Shown one piece after another: positions 24,031 to 37,019 of a stretch of DNA of 64,000 bases. The stretch's first letter is position 1, and each line of letters begins with the position of its first letter. The DNA is from Sphagnum compactum (taxonomy: Eukaryota; Bryophyta; Sphagnopsida; Sphagnales), in the NCBI GenBank assembly GCA_965153455.1, contig OZ234493.1, forward strand, positions 12,328,213 through 12,392,212, written 5' to 3'. The notes below the pieces were generated by a model. The model was not told where the DNA came from and made no database searches. It worked only from the letters and a program-made list of their open reading frames with translations. The position numbers and the translations under genes are program-made.

Positions 24031-26290
24031 ATGGAACCGAAGTTGGGCTTGAACGTGCACGGGATCGCGGGTTTCAGTCCCGGGGACGATGTTATCCCGG
24101 CTGCATATCGCTGGCCTGTCGAACTCTCTCCCAAAGTGGACTACGATGACTACGAGACCTCCGTGCCGGTGGTAGACATGGCGGAACTGTATCCAAACGA
24201 AGCCCGTCGTGGCCTCGACGACGTCGCGGAGGTGGCCAAGAAGCGTATCATGGCGGAGATGCTGAAGGCGGCGGAAACTTGGGGCGTGTTCCAGATCGTG
24301 AACCATGGCGTGGCGGCGGAGTTGATGGAGCGATTGCAGGCGCAGGCGCAGAAGTTCTTCAGTTTGCCGATGGAGCTTAAGAATGAGATCTCCGTCAACA
24401 AGGTTTCCACTGGTTCTGTTCTGCTCGGCTACGGCTTCAAGGTTCGAGGTGGTTCCTTGACGCATTGTACGTGGTCGGAAGGCCTTTACCTCGCCGCCAG
24501 CGACGTCTCCTTCTTGAAAGATTCCGCCAACAAGCTTTATTCAAAGGATTGCGACAAGGAAGCCTTCGTGTATGTGATTTTTTTTCCTCGCCTGCTGATT
24601 ACCAATGTCCTTGATATTATAATAGTGCGTGACTTCCTCAAATGTTCTCGTAGATGATCAGAATTTTTTGTTGGCTTTGTTTTTCTGCAGCTCTACAGTG
24701 CTGGAATATGAAGCAGCTGTGAACCAATGTTCGCTGCAAGTGCTGCATTTACTTGCGGAAGGACTGAGAATAGACCCGGCGCATTTCGACCGGTATCTGA
24801 ATAAGGATGTCACGATCCAACGTTGGAATTATTATCCTCCATGCCCCGAACCGGACAGGACTCTGGGCCTTCTAGAGCACACGGATGCCGGCCTCCTCGC
24901 AGCGGTGCACCTGGGCGACGTTGGCGGATTGCAAGTGCAAAGAGACGGGAAATGGTTCGCCGTCCGACCTGAGAAGAACGGTTTCGCTATTATCGTCGGC
25001 GACATGCTGGAGGTAATTAGGGTCTCGTTCCATTAGGCTTCTGTGATCACAGTTACACGCAGTGTGCTGTGATGATCACAGCAGCCTGGCCTACTTGGAA
25101 ATCATTGTCATTTAAGCCCTTTTTTCTTGCGACAGTGACAGTAGCTTTCCATTCGAGAGCTGGAAGCGTTTTAAAAATTTGTAACTAATCATATTAGGAA
25201 CTTTGGCAACACATGTTCTCATGAAAAAAGGACTGATCACAGCAACCTGGCCTAATCGGAAGTCATTGTCATTTAAGGCCTAGTGTCTTGCTACAGTGAC
25301 AGTGGCTTTCCATTGGAGAGCTACAAGCGTGTTTAAAAAAAAAGTGTAACTAATCATGTTAGGAACTCTTGGCAACACATGTTCTCATGAAAAAAGGATT
25401 GATCATGACAGCCTAGCCTAATGGAAAGCCAGTGTCATAAGACCTTGTTTCTTGCTGCAAGGAGAATCACTTTCCATTGGAGACCTGCAAGTGTGTTAAA
25501 TATTTGTAAAATTAAGCATGTTTGGAACTATGACAAGACATGTTGTCATGAAAAAAAGACTGATGTCACTGTCTGGTGTGATCACAGCAGCCTAGCCTAA
25601 TGGGAAGTCATTGTCATAAGACCTTGTTTCTTGCTGCAGGGACAGTAGTTTTGCATTGGAGAGCTGCAAGTGTGTTTAAAATAGGTTAAATTAATCATGT
25701 TAGGAACTTTGGCAACACATGTTCTAATGAAACAAAGGGCAGATGTCAATGTATGGTGAGTCACAGTTTGACTCAAAGCTCTCACAGCTCTTGTAATTGA
25801 TCAATCCTTGACCGGTAGAGCTGTGAGATGGCTGTGAGCACAGCAAGTTGAAAAAACATAATGAAAAGCTACTGCGATCAGAGAATCTGTGATCGCAGCA
25901 GCCTAATGAAAAGATGTCCTTAGTAGGAGCCACACTGCATGATATGAATATTCAGCTCCTCATGAAACTTTTAATTTTTTGGGCTAAGTTCCGTTTGTGT
26001 TTTGGCAGATGATGACCCGAGGCAGGTTCCACAGTGCGCCGCACAGGGCAGTTGTGAACAAATCCAAACCACGCTTGTCAATAGGCAACTTCTTGTTCCT
26101 GAATCAAACAATGGAAGTAGTGTCACCTGCTGACCTTCCTGTTCCAGCTGCAGAAGAAGAACCGGACACACGCCCCGAGTATAGGCCCTTCACGTTCGCT
26201 GAGTTCTTGGCGCACAAATTGTCCACTCAGCCTCTGCGCACCTCCGAGTTCTTCAAGGTCCAGCACAAATCTCTGGTACCCACGTCCTAA
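24031..26290 (+). CDS. 2-oxoglutarate/Fe(II)-dependent dioxygenase, gibberellin-oxidase-like
   Basis: Three exons: 24031-24569, 24691-25012, 26009-26290. Donors are CGT|GTATGT and GAG|GTAATT, acceptors CTGCAG and GGCAG. Phases join to 380 codons. The N-terminal dioxygenase domain spans ~44-125 (SVPVVDM, WGVFQIVNHGV). The C-terminal domain has NYYPPC (226-231), the iron ligands H243 and D245 (HTD) and H299 (HRAV), and the 2-oxoglutarate clamp R309/S311 (RLS). All catalytic residues are intact. WSEGL at ~153-157 and the overall length fit the gibberellin 3-/2-oxidase group of soluble plant oxygenases, which hydroxylate hormone-type small molecules using O2 and 2-oxoglutarate. The exact substrate cannot be read from sequence. 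A flavonoid or other specialised-metabolism role is possible. Intron 1 is 121 bp, and intron 2 (996 bp) is almost entirely a MITE. Confidence 0.93.
25020..25919. mobile_element. MITE, PIF/Harbinger-like, 900 bp, in intron 2 of the dioxygenase gene
   Basis: The left end reads GGGTCTCGTTCCATTAGGC and the complement of the right end reads GGACATCTTTTCATTAGGC. Both run on into TGTGATCACAG-type palindromes. The target duplication TTA is at 25017-25019 and 25920-25922, and the left copy sits only four bases inside the intron. The element carries no coding sequence. It shares ends and interior with the element at 14416-14947 but is longer because of internal tandem amplification. Confidence 0.88.
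25074..25745. repeat. 161-179-bp tandem array, four copies, inside the intron MITE
   Basis: GATCACAGCAGCCTGGCCTA-like unit starts occur at 25074, 25235, 25401 and 25580. Each unit continues through GTCATT, CTTGCT, GTGACAGT, CTTTCCATTGGAGAGCT, TAATCATGTTAGGAACT and ACACATGTTCTCATGAAA. Divergence among copies indicates an older amplification. One diverged single unit is present in the 14416 element. Confidence 0.92.
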
Positions 26291-27767
26291 CGTAACGTCA
26301 CTACCAGTAATAGTACTCGACTCGCAAGCCTACTTGCAGAGGTGGATTCACATGGAGAGAGACTATACATCCAATGCAAACTACGTACTTCACCAGGACG
26401 TCGACTTTTGCCACACAGCAAAGCGGTCCAAACCGCAGATCTATCATCATTCTCGATTTTTGCATCATCAGGTAAACTACCCATGAGACCTGTAGCTGTG
26501 TAAAACTCATCAAGCTCATACTGTAAAGGCTGTCGGTAGTATACGTACGTTTTTTATTTTCTAGCTGAGTATAAATTCCTGCTCTCAACAACCAGCCACC
26601 CATTTCCACTTGGATCTAGGATCTACATCTGGGGAGTTCAATGCAATTATTAGTCTTTCTGCCAGAAGCTGTTAGCACTTATATATCTTTCAGAATGCTC
26701 CAGCCACTGAAAAACATGATCATCAATATTCTTGGTTAGAAATCTGAGTAATAATAAGTATTGCAGCTCATGTAATCTCTTGCAAAGGCGCTGCAGCAGA
26801 CAATTTTTGATGTGTAAGTTTCTTGATACATTATTGTACTGTTATAAAAATGCATAGGACTTTTTTCGGGTGCATTTGCTTTGAATCAGTGTACTACCGC
26901 AGCTGATCTGGTTTTATCACGTGCTCACCAGCTTTGAATTCATTATCATATGTTGAGCTGCAAATGTGTTAAAATCCACTTGAATAAGAAATGACCAAAA
27001 TTTACTGCAAACATTTTCTTTCACAACTTAGTTCAATCTGCAACAACAAGCAGCTTTTCAATGTACTTAATTCTCAAAACAATTGCTTGAGAACTGTTTT
27101 TGGCAAGTGCAGGATCCAAATCAGAAAAATTTCTAATTTAATCAATCTGAGTTCATGAATGATCTCATTATCAGGATCATTGGAAAGTTGATTACTTGAA
27201 ACCAATTTCCAAAACTAATTATTTGCTCCCTTTTCAGTCTCCCTGGCTGTCACAAAGATTTCTCTTAGATGCGTTTTAAAGTTCATCACATTCTGAGGAG
27301 AAAAACATGGAAGTCGCCATATTTAGACACTGCGTGCTTGGAGGTTGCCAAAACATAGCAGGACTCTAGAAAATGTCTACTGCATGTCCTTTCTGACCTA
27401 GTACCCAAATTCAAATGGCTCTTTCCTCTTGTAGATGGGTGCCACTGTGGCTATATCACAAAATTGAGGAAAAGAAAATCCTTGCAGCTTACTGCGATAA
27501 AGCAATGTCACAGTACTGTGGTCAAATCGTTTTTGCATTGCCAGGCTCATCCCCCTCCAGTCCTCTCCTCAAGTGCACCAAAAAAAAACAATTTCTCTAA
27601 TTGACTCTCTTCTCAATCTCATTGTCTGTGACCGTGAACATGGGCACGCAACTTGTCTGACATAAAATGAAGTGCAGATGAAGCTATGAGCAGCTGCCGC
27701 CAGTAGCTCCAGTTGTAGAGATTACTTCCTACTTACATGCTTACAGCCTCGTTTGCCCCTTTGTTGA
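26291..27767. other. 3' flank of the dioxygenase gene, no further gene seen
   Basis: Probably contains the 3' UTR just after the TAA at 26288-26290. No clear polyadenylation consensus stands out. Short frames downstream are not recognisable. Confidence 0.5.
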
Positions 27768-28085
27768 CCTTGCCTACCAAGGCAAGGATTATTGTGTTTA
27801 GATTCGCTATAGAGTATAGCAGCTTCAGGGATTTTGGCCCCTAGGTAATAAGAATAGGTCTATTTTTATATGAGGATTTTTGAAACATGATGATATTTTG
27901 GCTACTGTTGCTTGAGATTAGTTATAGAGTTATGATATCTTGAAGGATTTTGGTTTCTTCTAGAGGGATTTTTTTGCAAATGATATTTTTGCATGGATAA
28001 ATAATTGAATTTTCATAATTCATCTTTTGCCTTAACATACTTTTTAATGTAAATGGCAAGGCCACAGTGTGACACACCCCTTGTT
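27768..28085 (+). repeat. ~340-bp dispersed repeat, copy C
   Basis: Runs from ACCTTGCCTACCAAGGCAAG to GACACACCCCTTG in the same orientation as copy A. Shared blocks include CTATAGAGTATAGC, GGCCCCTAGGTAATAA, TCTTGAAGGATTTTGGTTT and TGTAAATGGCAAGGCCACA. Confidence 0.9.
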
Positions 28086-29593
28086 TTCTCTTAGGTGCTG
28101 TGCCTGGTGTCGGTCGGTCATCAGATTTCGGTTTGCACTTTGCACAGCACTCCAAGCTCTCTCTCTCTCTCTCCTCGATATTCTGTCCGGAAACCCCTTT
28201 TTTCTTGGTTGACAGAACAACCACTGTTATGCTGCTGAAAGGCCTGTTTTGACAGTCTCAACTTCCAAGTTGTTTTCCCTTTCGTTTTGCTCGACAGACT
28301 CTGATGATCACGGTCGCCTACTGTTTTGACAGTCCCCATAATCCAGTCTGATGGCAGGAGGAGAGAGAATTCATTCAAGGGAAAGACATTGCCCAGAAGA
28401 ATGAAAATTCATTCTGCTTGCAGCAAGCTTGACTTTGTCTTTAAAGGGTTTTTGTTTTTTCTGTTTTCCTGCCCCATTTTGCAAAAGAACCCATGGATTT
28501 TTATCTGTGTCTTTGTGACAAGGACAACATGAAAAGGACAAATGTCACAAGATTCTTAAAATATTTTGACAATATTTTGAGATAAACAATCATCTTAATG
28601 GGCAGGTGTGCCTTTTGTTAGGATGGAGGCACCTTTGCATTTGTGAAACAACAATGTCAAGAAGTCATCATTTAGTTTATTACAAAGTTACAAGGAAGGT
28701 TGGTTGGTTGGTTCCTTACTCAAGATCTACTGAATGCATTGAAAGTTGTTTATCCACAATATTGCCTACAACCAAAACTTGAAAAAAGGTTCGATGCTCA
28801 TTTGACAATCATTAAAGTAGTCTTTTGTTAATCTAAAAGGTAGGACTTGATGAGGTATGGGTTGCTGCAACCTTGTTTTCACATTTGGCTCTTAACATTC
28901 AAAGATTTTTTATGTCTGCTTAACATGATAAACAATGTTACCAAGTTGAAGATGCAAAAACTTTTTTGATATGAAACTTCTAATCAAACTATGAAAAACC
29001 TTTATTTCCTTTTAGATTCTTGAAAACAAAATCTCAAAGTACACCAAGTTAGTTGAACTTGTTGTGCATATAATTGATTCTATTAAGGATGAGGTTGTTT
29101 TTCTACGTTAACCTTCATGAAAATTAAACTATGAAATTGAGCATATGGAGCTTGTCATTCATACACTCATAAGTTCTTCACTTTGCATAACTTTCTTTTT
29201 GCAGTGGCAATTTATAATTGGACGGGCATTAGAATTCCTTATAGTGTAGAAGGTTAAAGCTTGAGGCAAAAAGCTAAGTCATGGCAAGGCTACCAACTTC
29301 CAAGTTGTTTTTTTCTTGTATCATACCTATCTTTTCTTATTTTCTAAGATTTTTTTGAAATCTAAATGCATGAGTGTTGTTAAAATGCTTTGGATGGCTT
29401 GTTCATGTAGGCAACAACAACTAGCTATTTGAATTTTGATTGACAAAGTGAAGATGTTTCCTTTTGTTTTGATAATCTATGGTTCCTTGGAGTCTCAATC
29501 CAACCCCCTTACTTGGGCTTAGTAGGGTTTTTTTTTGCATTCAATATTACTAATTAATGTTTTCTTTTTGTGCAAGTTAGGCTTTGCTATGAT
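28086..29593. other. No gene seen
   Basis: Includes a short (CT) tract near 28158-28173. Nothing recognisable in any frame. Confidence 0.55.
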
Positions 29594-29715
29594 GGGCAAG
29601 GCCTTTTTTACTTGAGGTTCCATTCTCCCATATAGCATGTTGCCAAAAATGGGCAAGGCCTTTTTTTTTTTTTTGGTTAAGGTTTGATTCCTTCATATAA
29701 CATGTTGTCAAAAAT
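29594..29715. repeat. Tandem duplication, ~57 bp
   Basis: GGGCAAGGCCTTTTTT at 29594 is repeated at 29651, each followed by CATATA(G/A)CATGTTG(C/T)CAAAAA. It accounts for the minus-strand frame over 29577-29822. Confidence 0.8.
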
Positions 29716-32145
29716 TGCAATGACAAGTTTTCTTGAAATTGGTATAGGGAGGATTTTTTTTGCACAATATTTCGTATGATCATCCATTGACAATTCCAAT
29801 TAACTAGAATGTGAACGATCAATGAAAACCTAACTACCTCATTCCTTTTCTAATAATTACATCCCTCTTTTCCTAATAAGTATCTCATTCCTTTCCTTTA
29901 CCCCCCAATATGGATATAAAAAAAACGAATTAACATGTGCCTTTTCATGTCCATAATATTTATATTATTTAATAATAACTCATCTTGTCTAACCATAATA
30001 ATAATGAAAAACTATAGGAAAATCATATGGAAACATAATAAGAAGACAAGGAAAAAAAAAGTTGATCGTCATTAATAATGCGAAGCAAAGTGGAGCCAAA
30101 GTTGGATTTAAAATAACATTGCAATTCCGACTCAGAATTATAGTTTCCTTTAGCAGAGGACTTGCAATCATTTTCTTTACTGCCCAATTGCCCGACTAAG
30201 CTGCATCTGGCAATGACTAGATACATCTTGATACTGCCCAGATACAAAATTTTGTGTCTTATTATACACACCCAAAGCATGCATAACAGGACCCAATCTT
30301 TGGCCAAATCTCTCCTCAATCATTGGCCATCCTTCTTTTGGTTAAATTAGCCAATTTGTTTAACTAAATCTACTCACTTAAATGCACAAAGTGAGATTAT
30401 TCAGACTCGATGTACTAAAGATTGAAAAAAAAAAAAAATTAAATGAACAATCATAACAACAATTGAACCATGATCGAATGCCATGTTTTATTATAGGGGA
30501 ATATATCCCCTATCTAACAAGGTTTTAAAAGGTGTGATCAACTTGTTACTTGCTTAATTTGATTGAGAGGCAAATTTTAACATATTAACCCAAGATGGAT
30601 GAATATTGTATATGCAAAGGGATGATGGTTTTAATAGCACCAATAGCTTTTTTACTTTTTTTTTAAATGTAAATAGTTGCACAAAGTCTACTTTTTGTGG
30701 ACTTTTCATTAAATATGTAATAAATAAAATGTAGAATATCTATTTGATCTAGTGCCCTCATTGATATAATGATTTTTATATCTTAACATAGTATATGAGC
30801 AAATGCACTATATTGGTAGCTCACTTTTGGAGTAATAATGTCCATTTCTATAAGACACCCAAGTTCACTAGACACCTATAATGGGGAATACAAAATTTCA
30901 ATTTGTGAATTGATAATTGGTTACATAGATTGACAACTTGATTATGGAGACACTTATATTAAAATTAATTATAATAGTACATGCATTTTTGACAATAGAC
31001 TTTTGAAGTCCAAAAATATTGATTGTCAATTAATTAAAATATTACTTAAAATTAAAATGCTCATGTTGATTTTCATTTCAAACTATTTATAGTGACTTAG
31101 TATGTGAAGGAGCATGAAATAATAAACATTTATGTGAAATCCTTCCTTAAATTGAACGCTGTTCATAAGAAGTTTGTGGATATATTTGACATTAATGTTT
31201 TGCAATTTATAATTCTTCAACTATTGAGTTTGAGCAATCAAAGAATCCTGGCCATTTATCATAGAGCTTGTACATAGGTGGGTTGTAGACTAGGTAAGGC
31301 CTACATAACATTACCCATGTACATTATGCATATGAAACTTTTGGTGCTATCTATAATATATTGGAAGTGTCATGATGTAATGCTTTTGATTACATCAATT
31401 TTGACACATATTCATCCCTTTGCATGAAGATGTCTAATAGGTGCATGTTTGTTGCTTTATGGTGAAATTTATTTTGCCAATTGGTCTTCCCCTTGATGTA
31501 TTGACTTTGCCTTCAAGCCAAAACAGATATATGTAAGATGTAGATTGGGTCATTGAATTGGTATATGTTGAGGAATTGTGCCTCGACTTGAACTATTTCG
31601 TCTACTTTTTCATTACCTAATATTCCAACCTTGTGGCATTTAACTTTCTAATAGAGTAAATTGTTTCAAAGTGTTGCTTCACTACAAACAATTGGATAAA
31701 GTTTCTCTTTGCACAATAGATGTGTTCTAATTTCTAAAGGGTTACATATAAAATTTGTAAGGTAACATACCTAATAATGAATATGTTAAAGTTCCCATTT
31801 TTTCCTTGAATGTTTTACGATCTTGTTACAATTTCATTGTATATATCAAATCTTGCCCATCTGTTTTGCTAGAGATCCATTGGCGTATCTTGAAGTGTTT
31901 GCCTTGAATGGTCATGGAAGGTCTCATTGAGTGGATACTGACTAGTTGAATATGCAATTGTGTTGGGCATGATACTTTTATAATGTAAGGACCACTAAAC
32001 AATCTTTTTTTTCACCAAAAATGTTAGTCTATTCTAGGGTCAACAAGACTCAATTTAAGTTTTCTGGGTGCTATTATCAGTGCTCCCAAGCAAGTATCAA
32101 CAAATTGCATTAATGTTTTGTTTGAATTATGAATGATGGCTGGTT
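29716..32145. other. AT-rich, no gene seen
   Basis: Long AT-rich unique stretch. I see no gene, RNA or ordered repeat. Confidence 0.6.
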
Positions 32146-32169
32146 CCCCCCCCCCCCCCCCCCCCCCCC
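32146..32169. repeat. Poly-C tract, 24 bases
   Basis: Uninterrupted C run. Encodes a spurious poly-Gly on the minus strand. Confidence 0.95.
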
Positions 32170-35100
32170 AATCTTGTGTATTATGTGATCGGCATCATGT
32201 TTGGGTCTTACTATGCCAACATGCACCATGGAGCTTGTAGTGGTCGCATCCTTTTTGTTTGCTAATGAAACTTTGGATCCACCCTTGGATAGCACTTGCC
32301 TGTTCCTCCACAAGATCAAGTTGGCTTTCTTCCTATCTCATCATCCCCTAGTTGATACTGGCTCAAATATTCACCGAAAACTTTGAGTTTAACTATTGGA
32401 CTTGTTATCTGATTTGTAGATGAGTAAATTAAGCGAGTTTTTTAACTTAGGCTTTTAAGAGATCTAAAATGGGTTTTAAAAGGTCTCAAATTTTTGAAGT
32501 GTTAATAAGTTGCACTGTTATTTATGATTGGGTGGACCATTTGGAGTTAGTCGAGATTTGTTACAACAACTCGAAACATTTCATAACTGGGTCCACCCCA
32601 TTTCAAATAGTGACAGGCAAGTCGCCAATTATGCCCATGACTTGAACATACATAAGGAGAAACTATATAAGAAGAGTTATCACTTTTGTACAACAAAAGG
32701 AGGCAAAATAATCCCCAGAGGCATAATCTTTTGGGTAATGTGGTTTTGATCTATGGGAGTAATATCATTAACAACCCCGAATTAATCAGCCAGCCACCAT
32801 GAGGGGATGGATGGTTGGTAGACATGAAGCAGTTTTTCATCGCGTTTCAGCTCCCTAAATAACCACAGTGGTTAGCTCAATTTCTGTCAGTCTGGTCATG
32901 ATATCAGGTCCCAGGCTGATATTTGCCGGGTATACGGAAGGTATAAATCGGGTATTTGGTACTGCTATAAAGGCGCATTCACACCTAATGTTAAGCCAGT
33001 GTTAAGGGAAAATCTAGGTGGCATCTTAGGTGGCACCCAATGTTAATTGGGTGATTATTTAATATTAATTGAATGAATGTGAACTTAACATAAAATCTTC
33101 ATGGTAAATAGGTTTAGGTTCTAAATGACTAGCTTGGATTAAACATGTATTTATCATCCAACATTTTCCCATGTTTTCCTCATTCCTTAACTGAATTGAG
33201 TGATTTTTGTGTCATTGGATGTGCAAATTGGAGGGCTATAAATGTTTTTTTGAGCCTCAGAAGAGGATAAATGATAATTTGCTTTAAATTTTTTGAAAAA
33301 AGAACTCTAGACCCCTCTTAAGTTTCAACCTCATATTTTCTTCATTTTTAGTCCATTTAAAATGATTTAAAATTTAATGGGTGCACCAACTAAGGCTTTA
33401 CAAAACTTCTTTGTCTTCCAAAGGCAAAGATACAATGATCAAAGATTTTAAGCTTTGACATCTAATGGTTTTTTTAATTTACCCATCACCAAACATTGAT
33501 CCCCTTAACACCAAACAACCCATATTTTTTTCCTCATTCCTTTATCAAATTGAGCAATTTTTATGACATTAGAAGTGCTAGGGTGAAGGTATACAAATTT
33601 TGTTGAAGCCTCAGAAAGCAGCACAGGAACAATGTGCAAGGATTCAACCTCCTTTGCGGAAGGATCTCAATGTAGACCCTTCACAATTGTCAAGAAACAC
33701 TGTGGCTTATTTCATTTAAAAAGAACATGACACTTACGCATTTGTAAGGTCCTATTGACTGGTCCTTACACAGGTCGTAAGTGTAGGGTAAAGGCCTAGG
33801 GTAGGGGCATTCTCAAAATAAGGGGCCTAGGACGAGGCAATAGCCAAGTCTTTTTGGAATGTCCCCCACAAACCCATGAGCTTTTATTTATCATAAAGCA
33901 AGAGGCAAAATTTCTCATGAGCCAAACCTATGTAGATCATGAGGCGTATGGATGGGAGGGTTCTTTAAGCCAATAGTGAGGCAATGTTTTTGGTGTCTAA
34001 AGATGGAAGCTTGAAGGAGGAAATGAAGAAGAAAGGGAGAAGTTTAGAAAGAGAGGTTGAAGAAACAAGTGCTGGTTTGAAGTCAGAAGAAGAGAGAGAA
34101 GAGAGAGAGAGAGAACTTCAAGAAAAATTAAGCCAACAATAAGGCAAGAATGTTTTTGGAGCCTGAAGATGAGAGCTGGAAGGGAAGCATTATTCCCAAA
34201 TTATGTGGAAGCTTTCAACCTTATAGTGATGCTCCACCATATGTTTCTTATTTTGCAAAAATTGGACATGTGTGGATTTGGCTTTTGGGGGAAAAAACAT
34301 GAAAGCCTGCACTGAAAAAGCCTCCCCACATTACCTACAATATGATATGAGAGCTTCAACTACTTCAGCTTCAGCTTCAATACCTAAACTTGCACTTTAC
34401 TGATGCAGTCTATGATGCTTCTTTTTCCAGGTTCTTGCAATTAAAAAATAATGAAAAGCTCAGAGTTCAGAGTCAATGTAGGTAAGTGCTGTGAGGTGTG
34501 TTTCATATTGTCATTTTGATTCTTCTTTCACAAGTTTCTTTGATGAATTCTTTTTCCCACATGCATGTAGATTCACTGGCCCACTGCATATAATTAAATG
34601 GCTCCCTGAAGAGTGTGGAGATGGTGATGGGAAAACTGGCAATGCTTCATTTATGCAAAAATGCAAATGTCTTCTTGAGTATGGTATAAGATCACAACAC
34701 ATCTTGAATCTGCAGCATATCTCTCCCTTTTGTTTCTTTCAAGATTGCAGTCGATAGGCACACTGGATTGTTGTCTTTCTGTTTGTTTTATGAACTGACA
34801 GTTCATTTGCTTGGCTTCCATCGATAGTTTCCCATACCATTGATAGTTTCCTTTGACCTTTGTGCCTGGGCAAATCCCGAAAACCACAAAATGTTGAAAT
34901 GACTCTCTCGTTATACACATAAATATATGGGTTTTGCTGCTTTAATGGTCTAAGGAGGATCAGTCTTGCTCCCTTGATAAAAATGATGAGCTAAATTTAC
35001 AGAATCGTGAGATTTGATTGTGTGCAACAGCTGCTTGAGAAACCTGAGGTGCAAGATACTGATCAATGTCATCAAACCCTGATGATTGAAGAAGGACCAT

Positions 35101-35594
35101 GTGGTGGTGGAGTCATCTTGAAGAATTTTGTTACTGATGCTCAGATCATGTGCAGTAACTGTTTTAAGAACTGTGGGTGAATCAAGCCAGTTTTAAAATA
35201 CGGTTTATGAAGAAGTCTGAACAGGTCCAGGTGTGAGTTCTTGATCAAGAATTTAGGCCAGGATGGGGAAAATGTAGAGGCTTTTCAAAAGTATCAGGAA
35301 ACTTGGAGTGGATGGATATAAATAATTTCATGAATTCATTTCATAGTTGTCACAATGATGTATGTATGCGTGTGTGTGTGTTTACAACATCCAGTGATCA
35401 TGTAGAAGTGGAGACAATAGAAAGGTTTTCGGTGACCAAAGTGCACAAGCCAACAAACAGGTATAGCATCAGCCGCATTTGCTGCAGGTAAAATATGGTA
35501 TTAGTGTGAGAAACACATAAGAGATTTGATTTGATTCCGCATGAGGTTTTCTCATATCTTCTTCTTCTTCAGATGCCATGGAACTTCTCAATTA
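32170..35594. other. No gene seen
   Basis: Mixed AT-rich sequence with a GA-rich patch at 34020-34115. Short frames at 34491-34757 and 35303-35491 are not recognisable. Confidence 0.5.
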
Positions 35595-35757
35595 TTACTG
35601 AATCCCTTGCTCAATTGCTGTAGCAGTCTGAGAGAGTCCAATATCCTTATTGAATCCCTTGCTCAATTGCAACAGCAGCAGCAGCAGACAGAGTCCAATA
35701 TCCTTACTGAATCTTAATCCATGCTGGTCAATTGTAGCAGCAGCAGGACAGAAATGA
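35595..35757. repeat. ~52-57-bp tandem repeat, three copies
   Basis: TTACTGAATC-type starts at 35595, 35647 and 35704. Each unit carries CTCAATTG followed by an AGCAG run and GAGTCCAATATCC. Confidence 0.85.
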
Positions 35758-37019
35758 GCTAGCTCTCTCAAGAGAAGATTCAGAAGGAAGGCTCGAAACA
35801 AACTCTCAAATTTTGTATCAATTCTAGGCAGAGGATGACTAGTGATTAGGCATTATGATATTTACTCTCTTCACAAGCCTGTTGAGAAACAGAAAATGGC
35901 ATCAGGAAGAAAGTGGGAGCATCAGAAAAAAATTTGCACAAGAGTCGATTTCATTCAAGCTCTTAGAAAGCAAACAAAGCAGAGAGAGCTGTTGGTAGTA
36001 GGGTTGCAGTCTCGCAAGAGCAGCAGCACCACCACCATGAAACTGATTGAGAACCGGATTGAGGATCGGATGCAAAGGTAGATACCCAGCCCCCAAGGGC
36101 CCACTTGCCGGATGGCGGCTGCGGTCGACATCCAAACCGGACCCACGATGATCACCGTCGTCACCGCAGCGGACCACAACCGTCATGGCTATCGTGTTTA
36201 ACCTGGGTAGAAGGAGAGTTAAACATCCCCAGCCCAAAAAAGAAAAAGAAAAGAAGCCCTTGCTACAGGTACAAAGTACAATGCCTTTTTACTTTTTCTT
36301 TTAGAATAATGGCACATTTGTAGCCACATTTTGAGATTTTTTTTTTGAAATTCTTTTTCATTTCAAATTTCATAAATGACCAATAAAAAAAAATTTGAAC
36401 TTGCCAACACTTGTAGCCGTTCTTAAAAATTTATTGAACCAAATTTATTGACCAATAATTACAAGTGTTATTGGTTTCCGTTCTTAAAAATTTCAACCGG
36501 TTTGGTTTGGAATTTTATTTTTTAAAAGGAATTAAAATTTAGTTTTGGTTTCAATTTTTTTAATTTTTTAAAGGGTGATTTTAGTCTTGATTCTTAGACC
36601 TAGTTTCAAATTGGACCGATTTTGAATATCGGTTCTAAAACTTTCAACTCCAACAATCTCAATATGCAAAACAACCCAAAAAAAAAAACTTGAAATTTTT
36701 GAAATTTAATTTTAAATTGAACTGTGTTTTTGGGTCTAAAGTTCCATAACCCATCATAGTTCTAATTCTAATATGCAAAATAACTCAAAAACTTGAAAAT
36801 ACCGAATTTTATATTGATGTAAAAAAATTTACAAGTGCTTAGAAATTTCAATCCAATACAAATGAACTTTTTGTCACTAGCAAACTTCAAACTATGTGAC
36901 ATATCACAAGATTCAAAACTAAAAAAACCACGAAACAAAAATTTAAAATTTTATTACAATTTTTTTGCTAGTATAAAGGTTTGAAACTGTCAAACCTAGT
37001 ATAAACTATCATATTTTTA
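35758..37019. other. No gene seen; contains a GC-rich island at ~36070-36215
   Basis: The island is CpG-containing and clearly richer in G+C than the surrounding DNA, which is extremely AT-rich from 36290 onward. Overlapping short frames on both strands lack recognisable domains. Confidence 0.45.
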
